DNA from: a virus
Reading direction: 5' to 3' (one strand)
Virus record (IMG/VR): IMGVR_UViG_3300012000_000095
Coordinates: 1-29,350 of that record
Length of the DNA stretch: 29,350 nt
In this document: positions 3,433-8,579 of the stretch, in pieces
Numbering within the stretch: position 1 is the first letter of the stretch
How the letters are laid out: each line of letters starts with the position of its first letter
Program-made: the position numbers and the translations under genes
The notes under the pieces: generated by a model
Told to the model about the DNA's origin: nothing
What the model saw: the letters and a program-made list of their open reading frames with translations, nothing else
Databases searched by the model: none

Positions 3433-3612
3433 ATGGATACATCAGAAGACACATCTTGCTACACATATAAGGTTGAAATGATTATTCAGATTCTTGCAGC
3501 AGATGAAATATCAGCTAGACAACAGCTAGATGAAAAAGGCGGATATATAACAAGTCGTAAAGTAACTTTTATGGATTCAGTTCAAGTATATAAAGGAAAT
3601 CAAGTTGGATAA
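3433..3612 (+). CDS. Hypothetical protein (59 aa)
   Basis: The 59-aa product starts MDTSEDTSCYTYKVEMIIQI and has an alpha/beta look (strand, helix ADEISARQQLDEKGG, strands SRKVTF and DSVQVYKG). AGGA lies 5 nt before the ATG. The end overlaps the TTG start of the methyltransferase gene by 8 nt, indicating coupling. No family with a known role is recognised. Confidence 0.75.
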   Translation: MDTSEDTSCYTYKVEMIIQILAADEISARQQLDEKGGYITSRKVTFMDSVQVYKGNQVG

Positions 3613-4327
3613 TACTTTGCTTGAATCTGACATGATTTATAAAGACATGATGAATCTTAGAAATTTGTTCATAGCAGTAGATACGCTTTCACATGAATTT
3701 TCATTTAATACTGTATACGATATTGGCGCATCAGATGGAATATTTTCTAGAGTCGTAGCACAGTTCCTTGAACCACATACTAAGTTTCATCTATTTGAAC
3801 CAATTGAAAGAGATGCGGTAGAAAATAACTATAAGCATGAGTGGCATAGAGTATTTCTTTCAGACTCTAAAAAAGAAGTAGATTTTTATAGCGGAGATCA
3901 TAGCATTATTAATGGAAACTCTTATTATAAAGAAGTCACAGGTCACTTTGATAAGATAGATCCAATTAAAGTCTCAACTACAACTTTAGACTCATATGTA
4001 GCTGAAAATAATTTAGAACTACCTGATATCATAAAGCTCGATACTCAAGGTAGCGAATTAGATATTTTAAAAGGAGCGGAAGAATGCTTGAAGTTTGCTT
4101 CATTAGTTATTCTAGAAGTTCCTATACTTACATATAACGAAGGTGCTCCAAGTATTACAGATATAATCTCTTATATGTTAACTCAAAAATTTGTTCCATT
4201 TAAAACACTACAAGATCATTATTTCCATGATGATATGTTAAATAGATGTTTAATACAACAAGATATGGCTTTTATAAAGATTCAGCAATCTCCTGAATAT
4301 ATTAATAATAGATTAGGTAAATTCTAG
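3605..4327 (+). CDS. FkbM-family SAM-dependent methyltransferase
   Basis: The 240-aa product has the hallmarks of FkbM (Methyltransf_21) enzymes. The SAM-binding loop is VYDIGASDG (about residues 38-45). An acidic residue follows the second strand (HLFEP, about 62-66), and the family signature IIKLDTQGSELDILKGAE lies at about 138-155. These enzymes O-methylate sugars or small molecules. I choose the TTG at 3605 because AAAGGA lies upstream and the frame overlaps the previous gene. In context with two glycosyltransferases in this window it may modify a glycan on the virion or host surface. The substrate is not known. Confidence 0.85.
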   Translation: MDNTLLESDMIYKDMMNLRNLFIAVDTLSHEFSFNTVYDIGASDGIFSRVVAQFLEPHTKFHLFEPIERDAVENNYKHEWHRVFLSDSKKEVDFYSGDHSIINGNSYYKEVTGHFDKIDPIKVSTTTLDSYVAENNLELPDIIKLDTQGSELDILKGAEECLKFASLVILEVPILTYNEGAPSITDIISYMLTQKFVPFKTLQDHYFHDDMLNRCLIQQDMAFIKIQQSPEYINNRLGKF

Positions 4328-4447
4328 TTGACTACTAATAAATGTAACTTCTGTGATAATCCAAAGTATGTTGAAAGATTAAACAATAAAGGTGTACTTG
4401 AGAATTACTGTGTAAATTGTATAAATAAACTAAGGAACAATAAATGA
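4328..4447 (+). CDS. Tiny zinc-ribbon protein (39 aa)
   Basis: The start is TTG at 4328, immediately after the methyltransferase stop. The product has C-x2-C near residue 6 (KCNFCDNP) and a second C-x2-C near residue 28 (YCVNCINK), a minimal zinc ribbon like those of the left-hand operons. The end overlaps the next gene by ATGA. The TTG falls inside a copy of the TAGTTGACTA element, so start assignment is less certain. Function unknown. Confidence 0.65.
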   Translation: MTTNKCNFCDNPKYVERLNNKGVLENYCVNCINKLRNNK

Positions 4448-4578
4448 ATAGATGTACTAGATGTAATCAACCAGCATTGTTTAATTTAAAAGAAGATAGA
4501 TCAATATGGTTCTGTATAGCTCATGGCATGGAGTATGCAGATATTAAATCTGGAAAGTATTCTCAATCAAATAATTAA
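4444..4578 (+). CDS. Tiny zinc-binding protein (44 aa)
   Basis: The product starts MNRCTRCNQPALFNL, with C-x2-C at residues 4-7 and a C-x2-H (FCIAHG) at about 24-27, so it can form a C3H zinc site. It overlaps the preceding gene by 4 nt (ATGA) and is probably co-translated. This architecture is frequent in actinophage genomes, but no role has been assigned that I know of. Confidence 0.72.
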   Translation: MNRCTRCNQPALFNLKEDRSIWFCIAHGMEYADIKSGKYSQSNN

Positions 4579-4653
4579 AAAGGCGGGATAGCCAAAGAAA
4601 TTTTCTTTGCTACAATTAAGCCATATGAGACCCTCTTGTAGGTATTACCTAGT

Positions 4654-4935
4654 ATGAAGTCCGAAAAGCTCTCTATAGCCAAGCAGAAGGCTAATTTGGC
4701 CCTGTACATCAGAACCCTTAAAGAAACTATTCCTTGCATGGACTGTAAGGAGTATTATCCATATTATGTCATGGATTTTGACCACGTACGTGGCAAGAAG
4801 CATGCAAATGTTATGGAATTAATTCCTACATTGTCCAAGAAGAAGATAGATGAGGAAATTGCTAAGTGTGAGATCGTATGTAGTAATTGTCATCGTATTA
4901 GGACTCATATGAGAAGAGTTAATAAAATTAAATAG
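4654..4935 (+). CDS. HNH endonuclease, short form
   Basis: The 93-aa product has a zinc-stabilised HNH fold: C28-x2-C31, the DFDH motif at 41-44 carrying the first catalytic His, then CSNCHRIRT with C76, C79 and H80. This type acts as a phage-encoded homing or nicking endonuclease. A 10-codon frame (ATG 4624, ending VCTTGA-like at 4655) overlaps the ATG by ATGA and may couple translation; the start itself has only a weak AGGT. It is a paralogue of 5336-5731, sharing the PYY-x-DxDH and EIAKCE-x-VC-x-NCHRIRT blocks, and it sits beside tRNA genes, a common location for such mobile genes. Confidence 0.85.
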   Translation: MKSEKLSIAKQKANLALYIRTLKETIPCMDCKEYYPYYVMDFDHVRGKKHANVMELIPTLSKKKIDEEIAKCEIVCSNCHRIRTHMRRVNKIK

Positions 4936-4951
4936 GGTCTTCTCTTCCCGC

Positions 4952-4988
4952 CGCACTTTTTTCGGGCGCACTTTTCATTTCGCACTTT
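4952..4988 (+). repeat. Three CGCACTTT repeats upstream of the tRNA
   Basis: CGCACTTT occurs at 4952, 4967 and 4981, with 15- and 14-nt periods, between the HNH gene and the tRNA-Asn promoter. The first copy lies inside a weak hairpin, CCCG-N12-CGGG (4947-4966), that could end the HNH transcript. Confidence 0.4.
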
Positions 4989-5000
4989 ATTTAGTATACT
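4973..5000 (+). promoter_or_regulatory. Probable tRNA-Asn promoter
   Basis: The -10 is TATACT (4995-5000), with a weak TTTCAT -35 at 16 nt. The predicted start near 5007 is just before the mature tRNA at 5011. Confidence 0.4.
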
Positions 5001-5010
5001 TATAAGATAA

Positions 5011-5083
5011 TGACCCATAGCTCAGTTGGTAGAGCGTCGAACTGTTAATTCGAATGTCCCAGGATCGAGACCTGGTGGGTCAG
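5011..5083 (+). tRNA. tRNA-Asn (GTT)
   Basis: The 7-bp acceptor stem TGACCCA/TGGGTCA is perfect, the D arm is GCTC...GAGC, and the anticodon stem TCGAA/TTCGA holds loop CTGTTAA with anticodon GTT (5044-5046). The T arm is CCAGG/CCTGG with an ATCGAGA loop, which replaces the usual TTC start. CCA is not encoded. It would read AAC and AAT, common in these AT-rich genes. Confidence 0.9.
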
Positions 5084-5219
5084 CTGGAACCAGCACCTCT
5101 ACACCTGCCGTCGGTTGCAGAAGTACGTGTTATGTAGCGATATAGCTAGTCGACTACACCATGTTGAGAACGCATGCGGGGAAGCCTTACGGTGTGGAGT
5201 CTATAAACCGAGTTCTCTT
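5084..5219 (+). other. Structured spacer between two tRNA genes
   Basis: The 136 bp hold several inverted repeats: GCTGG-AA-CCAGC right after the tRNA-Asn; CTACACC pairing with GGTGTGG (one G:T); and GAGAAC with GTTCTC. The palindromic CTAGTCGACTA element lies at 5146-5156. It does not fold into a normal tRNA by eye. It could be a tRNA remnant or part of a processed tRNA-Asn/tRNA-Gly precursor. Confidence 0.3.
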
Positions 5220-5293
5220 GCGGATGTTGCATATCGGTAGTGCCTCTGCCTTCCAAGCAGAAGGGGTGAGTTCAATTCTCATCATCCGCTCCA
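5220..5293 (+). tRNA. tRNA-Gly (TCC)
   Basis: The acceptor stem GCGGATG/CATCCGC is perfect. The anticodon stem TCTGC/GCAGA holds loop CTTCCAA with anticodon TCC (5252-5254). A terminal CCA is encoded (5291-5293), unlike the other two tRNAs here. It reads GGA, a frequent glycine codon in the fibre genes. Confidence 0.9.
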
Positions 5294-5300
5294 AATACTA

Positions 5301-5329
5301 TTGACATGATTCGATCCATTTTGTATAAT
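5301..5329 (+). promoter_or_regulatory. Consensus promoter TTGACA-17-TATAAT, leaderless
   Basis: Both hexamers are exact sigma-70 consensus, with a 17-nt spacer. The expected start is position 5336, which is the A of the ATG of the HNH gene. This rules out the in-frame ATG at 5306, which lies inside the promoter. Confidence 0.8.
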
Positions 5330-5335
5330 CGAACT

Positions 5336-5731
5336 ATGAGACATAAAGAGGATATCTTCAGGCTTAGATCTGAGGGCAAAACTTATAATCAAATAGTAGA
5401 AATACTAGGATGCTCTAAGGGAACTATAGCTTATCACTTGAGCGAAAGCGTTAAGGTTAATTATAATACCAGACGAAGAAGTTATAGGCGGGCTATTGAT
5501 AAGCATATTAGAGATTATAAAGAGTCGTTCGGCTGTGTAGACTGTGGAGAGAAATATCCGTACTATATGCTTGACCTAGATCATATTTCAGATAATAAAG
5601 ACTTTAGTGTTTCTGCTTATAGAAATCATACTCAAGATATTGAGATTATAAAAGCAGAGATTGCTAAATGTGAAGTAGTTTGTGCAAATTGTCATAGAAT
5701 AAGAACTTATCAAAGATCTGGTAGATCTTAA
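5336..5731 (+). CDS. HNH endonuclease with N-terminal helix-turn-helix
   Basis: The 131-aa product has a helix-turn-helix at about residues 8-36 (segment EGKTYNQIVEILGCSKGTIA), then a zinc HNH domain: C67-x2-C70, DLDH at 80-83, and CANCHRIRT with C116, C119 and H120. The HTH probably gives the nuclease target specificity, as in intron-less homing endonucleases. It resembles the 93-aa enzyme at 4654-4935 throughout the HNH part. It is placed between tRNA-Gly and tRNA-Arg, and its own perfect promoter makes it an independent unit. The start at 5336 is chosen because transcription should begin there. Confidence 0.88.
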   Translation: MRHKEDIFRLRSEGKTYNQIVEILGCSKGTIAYHLSESVKVNYNTRRRSYRRAIDKHIRDYKESFGCVDCGEKYPYYMLDLDHISDNKDFSVSAYRNHTQDIEIIKAEIAKCEVVCANCHRIRTYQRSGRS

Positions 5732-5743
5732 TTTAATAACCTA

Positions 5744-5816
5744 CTCTTCGTAGCTCAGAGGACAGAGCATTCGGTTTCTACCCGACTGGTCGCAGGTTCG
5801 ACTCCTGCCGAAGAGG
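5744..5816 (+). tRNA. tRNA-Arg (TCT)
   Basis: The acceptor stem CTCTTCG/CGAAGAG is perfect, the D arm is GCTC/GAGC, the anticodon loop TTTCTAC has anticodon TCT (5777-5779), and the T arm GCAGG-TTCGACT-CCTGC is canonical. The first anticodon-stem pair (27-43) is a T:C mismatch. CCA is not encoded. It reads AGA, by far the most visible arginine codon in the phage genes. Confidence 0.9.
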
Positions 5817-5818
5817 CT

Positions 5819-6520
5819 TTACCTTTTTCCCCAACCAACTTTAACTGTCTTGATATGGTTGACTCTTACTAACGGATCACACCATAGATTAATTCCATAA
5901 TCTTTCATCTTCAAAATAAATGATATATCTTCAGAGTATGTTAGTAGGTATGACCCACCAAGCTTATCTGGAACTTCTACTACCATTGGTGAAAACCATG
6001 GTCGTGTAACTCTTTCAAAAACTCCGCTCTTAATACAAGCAAAGCCAAGTCCGCTACCAGTAACTATAAATGGTTCTGTTCTATCTAGAATTTGTTGCTT
6101 GTCCATATGAGGGGGTACTTGATAAACTGCTTCTGGACTCCACTCACATAAAGTTGTTCTGTCACCACTTGCCATAAGGTATGCACCAACAATTGCATCT
6201 TTATCAGATTCGTAAAGTTTCATGAAATCACTTGGATGCCATTCAATATCTGAGTCAATCATAAATATTTTATTATATGTAACAGAACCAAACATAGGTT
6301 CATTGATTCTATGAGACTCTGGAATATTACTTCCGCCAAGAATTGTATTTTCTCTAGCCTCTACAACATTTGAAGCATACTGTGAAAAATATGCCCAAGA
6401 GATTCCTCTTTTTTCTAATTCTTTAATGGTACCCACAAGTGATAATACATATAGCTGATTCATGCTATGTCCTGGGGTTGTAATAATTACGTCGTAATGT
6501 GGTTTCTTGGATTCTTCCAT
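5819..6520 (-). CDS. Glycosyltransferase, GT-A type
   Basis: The 233-aa product has a nucleotide-binding N terminus (DVIITTPGHSMNQLYVLSLV) and the metal-binding DxD motif as IDSDIEW at about residues 88-93, typical of GT-A enzymes that transfer a sugar from a nucleotide-sugar. Later come a Gly-rich block (TGSGLGFACIKSGVF) and an acidic SEDISF motif. I choose ATG 6520 (MEESKK), which has AAAGGGCGG upstream; the longer frame to 6574 would run through the promoter at 6546-6574. The stop is 3 nt beyond the end of the convergent tRNA-Arg. Acceptor unknown; virion or host glycan are candidates. Confidence 0.8.
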   Translation of the reverse strand: MEESKKPHYDVIITTPGHSMNQLYVLSLVGTIKELEKRGISWAYFSQYASNVVEARENTILGGSNIPESHRINEPMFGSVTYNKIFMIDSDIEWHPSDFMKLYESDKDAIVGAYLMASGDRTTLCEWSPEAVYQVPPHMDKQQILDRTEPFIVTGSGLGFACIKSGVFERVTRPWFSPMVVEVPDKLGGSYLLTYSEDISFILKMKDYGINLWCDPLVRVNHIKTVKVGWGKR

Positions 6521-6545
6521 GATCCGCCCTTTTCTATAGGCTACA

Positions 6546-6574
6546 ATAGTAGCATATAGTCTTGCACAATTCAA
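6546..6574 (-). promoter_or_regulatory. Promoter of the GT-A gene
   Basis: On the minus strand: TTGAAT, 17 nt, TACTAT. It starts just beyond the stop codon of the upstream gene (6578) and gives a leader of about 20 nt. Confidence 0.55.
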
Positions 6575-6577
6575 TAG

Positions 6578-6829
6578 TTATGCTACGTATAGGATTGAAA
6601 TTGTTGCCGCAGAAGTAGAAAAAGCATATATATTATTATCTAGCGTTCCAATATGAACAGATGATAAAGGAGATAATGCAACTCCATAACTAGATGCTGT
6701 TACGTAAGGATCTCCAAAATATACTGTTGCGGTTGAAGATGTATTTGTAACTGTAAGTTGTCCAGGATTTGCCGCAACAAATGTGACGGTATTCGCAGGA
6801 ACTGAAATATTAGCATGATTTACTGACAT
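6578..6829 (-). CDS. Small beta-rich protein, probably a virion decoration or tail component
   Basis: The 83-aa product is rich in Ala, Ser, Thr and Val with no charged core (starts MSVNHANISVPANTVTFVAA). The pattern NPGQLTVTNTSSTATVYFGD ... LSPLSSVHIG ... YAFSTSAATISILYVA resembles short phage beta-sandwich proteins that bind capsid or tail. It has its own leaderless promoter. A structural role is inferred from composition only; no family is identified. It shares no operon with other structural genes, which is unusual. Confidence 0.6.
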   Translation of the reverse strand: MSVNHANISVPANTVTFVAANPGQLTVTNTSSTATVYFGDPYVTASSYGVALSPLSSVHIGTLDNNIYAFSTSAATISILYVA

Positions 6830-6835
6830 ATGATA

Positions 6836-6864
6836 ATTATACCAGATATATTATAAAACCCCAA
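6836..6864 (-). promoter_or_regulatory. Leaderless promoter TTGGGG-17-TATAAT overlapping a terminator
   Basis: On the minus strand TTGGGG (6864-6859), 17 nt, TATAAT (6841-6836). Six bases follow and then the ATG at 6829, so transcription should start at the ATG. The -35 is the 3' end of the terminator stem of the upstream operon. TGGTATAAT at the -10 is repeated at the 19678 gene. Confidence 0.6.
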
Positions 6865-6886
6865 CCAAAGGCGGATTCGGTTGGGG
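6855..6886 (-). terminator. Intrinsic terminator of the lysis-linked operon
   Basis: On the minus strand a perfect 8-bp stem, CCCCAACC with GGTTGGGG, encloses a 12-nt loop and is followed by TTTTAT. It ends the six-gene operon that starts at 8495. Confidence 0.75.
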
Positions 6887-6891
6887 TCTTA

Positions 6892-6948
6892 CTATGTATT
6901 GCTACATAGAATACGGGGAGCTTAATCTGTGGGATGCTACAACCCGTA
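6892..6948. repeat. Two further hairpins before the terminator
   Basis: CTATGTA-N4-TACATAG (6892-6909; loop GCAA on the minus strand, a GNRA tetraloop) is followed by TACGGG ... CCCGTA (6912-6948). With the terminator they make three consecutive stems in the 3' untranslated region of the minus-strand operon. They may protect the mRNA end or form a small RNA. Confidence 0.4.
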
Positions 6949-6990
6949 CTAATGAAGTATAAAATAATTTATATTTTAAGTCAACCATTT

Positions 6991-7275
6991 TTAGTCCCAA
7001 AGCGACATTTTATTTGAATCCATTATCCATGGCTTTTCTGCATACTTTTCATCTTTAGTTAAATCATAAAGTAGTTCCATAAGCACAAGACAATCGTCAT
7101 GCCTCCAGGTCATATTACAATTTCCATTTTCTACATTTAAACATTTATTTAGCCTAGACTCAATCTTTTCTACCATCCATAGTAAAGCGGCAGCGGATTT
7201 TGTAGTATCTTCGTAACCGTCTTTTTTGGCCCGATTCATCTTGTAAGCAATCTGATCTATATATATTTTATTCAC
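6991..7275 (-). CDS. Hypothetical protein (94 aa)
   Basis: The product (MNKIYIDQIAYKMNRAKKDG and on) is mostly helical and charged, with a hydrophobic helix AAALLWMVEKIESRL and three Cys in the middle (KCLNVENGNCNMTWRHDDC). I favour GTG 7275, which overlaps the previous stop as GTGA with AGGAG 4 nt upstream. ATG 7278 is possible but too close to that site. It is the last gene of the operon ending at the 6855-6886 terminator. Function unknown. Confidence 0.72.
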   Translation of the reverse strand: MNKIYIDQIAYKMNRAKKDGYEDTTKSAAALLWMVEKIESRLNKCLNVENGNCNMTWRHDDCLVLMELLYDLTKDEKYAEKPWIMDSNKMSLWD

Positions 7276-7448
7276 CATTCTCCTATAGGACATACTGGAT
7301 TTTCTGATATAACTATATCAAATATTTTTTTCTCTTCAACCAAGCACTCGTTGTCTAATTCTGAATATAATTCACAACCTTCACAAACTGGAAGAATCTG
7401 ATTATAGTAGTTTATATATTTATCTGGATATTCATTCAGATCGCTCAT
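7272..7448 (-). CDS. Small Cys-containing protein (58 aa)
   Basis: The product starts MSDLNEYPDKYINYYNQILP, then C-x2-C (VCEGCELY) and two single Cys (NECLVEE, PVCPIGEW), allowing one metal site. The start at 7448 has AGAGGA upstream and overlaps the preceding gene by 17 nt. A longer frame to 7556 would lie within that gene and is rejected. Function not recognised. Confidence 0.72.
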   Translation of the reverse strand: MSDLNEYPDKYINYYNQILPVCEGCELYSELDNECLVEEKKIFDIVISENPVCPIGEW

Positions 7449-7656
7449 CTTTATCCTCTGTAGGAGTAAAAGACGGAGTAGGACCCAGGAGGTATCCTTG
7501 GTTATGATATTCAACCATTTTAGATACATCTTCTGATCCAACAATTTTATTTGCAATCAATGTCAATAAATCATATATTCTATGAAGCATAATATAATTT
7601 ACCATTGGCAAATTATCTTCTAAATTTTGTGGCTGTTCGTTATTTTCCGCTGTCAT
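7432..7656 (-). CDS. Hypothetical phage protein (74 aa)
   Basis: The N terminus is acidic and Gln/Asn-rich. A central amphipathic helix follows (VNYIMLHRIYDLLTLIANKI), then a conserved-looking segment VEYHNQGYLLGPTPSF and an acidic tail. Short proteins with this layout occur in actinophage genomes close to lysis or structural genes, but I know of no assigned function. It overlaps neighbours on both sides by 17 nt, consistent with translational coupling. Confidence 0.72.
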   Translation of the reverse strand: MTAENNEQPQNLEDNLPMVNYIMLHRIYDLLTLIANKIVGSEDVSKMVEYHNQGYLLGPTPSFTPTEDKDERSE

Positions 7657-7759
7657 CGGGTCTTCCTAAATCTTCCCAAAACTTTTCACGCCCCATGGCG
7701 TCAGTTTCTTTAATGGCTTCACCATCAGTTAGAATCGACGGCTGATTTAAGTTTTCCAT
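7640..7759 (-). CDS. Small hypothetical protein (39 aa)
   Basis: The 39-aa product (MENLNQPSILTDGEAIKETD and on, ending GRPDDSGK) is charged, with a GREKFWEDLGRP motif. It starts inside the end of the 7725-7931 gene (35-nt overlap) and ends inside the start of the next gene (17-nt overlap). The gapless nesting of reading frames supports it being real. Function unknown. Confidence 0.65.
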   Translation of the reverse strand: MENLNQPSILTDGEAIKETDAMGREKFWEDLGRPDDSGK

Positions 7760-7931
7760 AATATTCCAATCCCACGTCTTTTTTAAAGCTGCAAGATAAG
7801 CAGTATAAATATATTATACCCTCATCTGTTTCGTTACACATCAAAGGGCCCTGATCCATTGGACATTCAAGTCTAGGAACAAGGCCCTTCTCTGCTAGAA
7901 GAAGGTATTTAGACACATATTGTATCTTCAC
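7725..7931 (-). CDS. Zinc-ribbon protein (68 aa)
   Basis: The 68-aa product begins at GTG 7931 (AAGG upstream). It reads MKIQYVSKYLLLAEKGLVPR, then LECPMDQGPLMCNETDEG and YLYCLSCSFKKDVG, giving four Cys (about 23, 32, 44, 47) arranged as a zinc ribbon, though the first pair is spaced wider than C-x2-C. It lies 12 nt downstream of the lytic enzyme gene. Nucleic-acid binding is plausible but unproven. Confidence 0.72.
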   Translation of the reverse strand: MKIQYVSKYLLLAEKGLVPRLECPMDQGPLMCNETDEGIIYLYCLSCSFKKDVGLEYYGKLKSAVDSN

Positions 7932-7943
7932 ATACCTTCCTTT

Positions 7944-8495
7944 CTAATTTTTGAATTCTGCTAGGAATTCTTTATACCTTGCCCCATTTAGGGAAGGCCA
8001 TGATGACCAATCAGTTCCGCCTTTAGTCATATGATACGTTATCTCTGCATTTATTACTGGATCAAATAATGTGATATTTGATTTTAATTCAAATTTTTCT
8101 TTACGATCAATGCCGAGTTCACCCAACATATTAATCTGAAAAATTCCGTAGGAACTGTCTCCAGTTTTCCTGTTACCATTGTAAGCCATAGGTCTAGCAT
8201 TAGATTCTGACTTAGCAATAGCCCAAGCCGTTTTAAGGGCTTTTCCTTCAAAGCCAACAGCTGATAGAAGTTCTTTTAGTTCTCCGTCTGTTAGCGTCTC
8301 AGAAGGCTTGTACACAGTAGTGCTGTACTTCTCTAAGGTTTCTTTCTTTAGTTGTACTGTCGATTTAGGTGTTTCCACCGTCAATGCTTGAGATGTTGTT
8401 GGTCCAGGCTGGACAGTAAATAAAAATAATGTTATCATTCCTATATACGACCAGTTATGAGCAACATCGCTCAAACGTTGTTTGATATTCTCCAT
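7944..8495 (-). CDS. Membrane-anchored or secreted lytic transglycosylase/lysozyme-like protein
   Basis: The 183-aa product has one hydrophobic segment at about residues 15-30 (WSYIGMITLFLFTVQP) after a basic N terminus, like a signal sequence or SAR anchor. A lysozyme-fold domain follows: WAIAKSESNARPMAYNGN carries the candidate catalytic Glu (about 97), and SSYGIFQINM (114-123) is the classic SLT/goose-lysozyme motif. It should cleave peptidoglycan for lysis or wall passage. I choose ATG 8495, eight nt from GGAGG; ATG 8501 is too close to it. It is the first gene of a six-gene operon with five small unknown proteins. Confidence 0.82.
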   Translation of the reverse strand: MENIKQRLSDVAHNWSYIGMITLFLFTVQPGPTTSQALTVETPKSTVQLKKETLEKYSTTVYKPSETLTDGELKELLSAVGFEGKALKTAWAIAKSESNARPMAYNGNRKTGDSSYGIFQINMLGELGIDRKEKFELKSNITLFDPVINAEITYHMTKGGTDWSSWPSLNGARYKEFLAEFKN

Positions 8496-8528
8496 TGGCA
8501 TTTCCTCCTTTAGAGATAACGAACTATA

Positions 8529-8558
8529 ATAGTAGCATTACTTGACAGTAGGTGTCAA
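8529..8558 (-). promoter_or_regulatory. Promoter of the lytic enzyme operon
   Basis: On the minus strand: exact TTGACA (8558-8553), 18 nt, TACTAT (8534-8529). A second -10-like TATAGT lies at 8523-8528. The -35 is one arm of the inverted repeat 8541-8559. Confidence 0.6.
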
Positions 8559-8559
8559 G
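8541..8559. promoter_or_regulatory. Inverted repeat CTTGACA-N5-TGTCAAG in a divergent intergenic region
   Basis: A perfect 7-bp inverted repeat places a TTGACA on each strand, between the minus-strand lytic operon and the plus-strand glycosyltransferase. It looks like an operator, or a pair of back-to-back -35 elements. The plus-strand copy lacks a good -10. Confidence 0.45.
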
Positions 8560-8579
8560 CCAGTCAACCAGAAAAAAAT

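Noticed and set aside
5161-5304. Open frame of about 48 codons from ATG 5161
   Set aside because: It runs through the whole tRNA-Gly gene and has no ribosome binding site.
5306-5335. Upstream ATG of the second HNH gene
   Set aside because: It lies inside the TTGACA-17-TATAAT promoter; transcription should begin at 5336.
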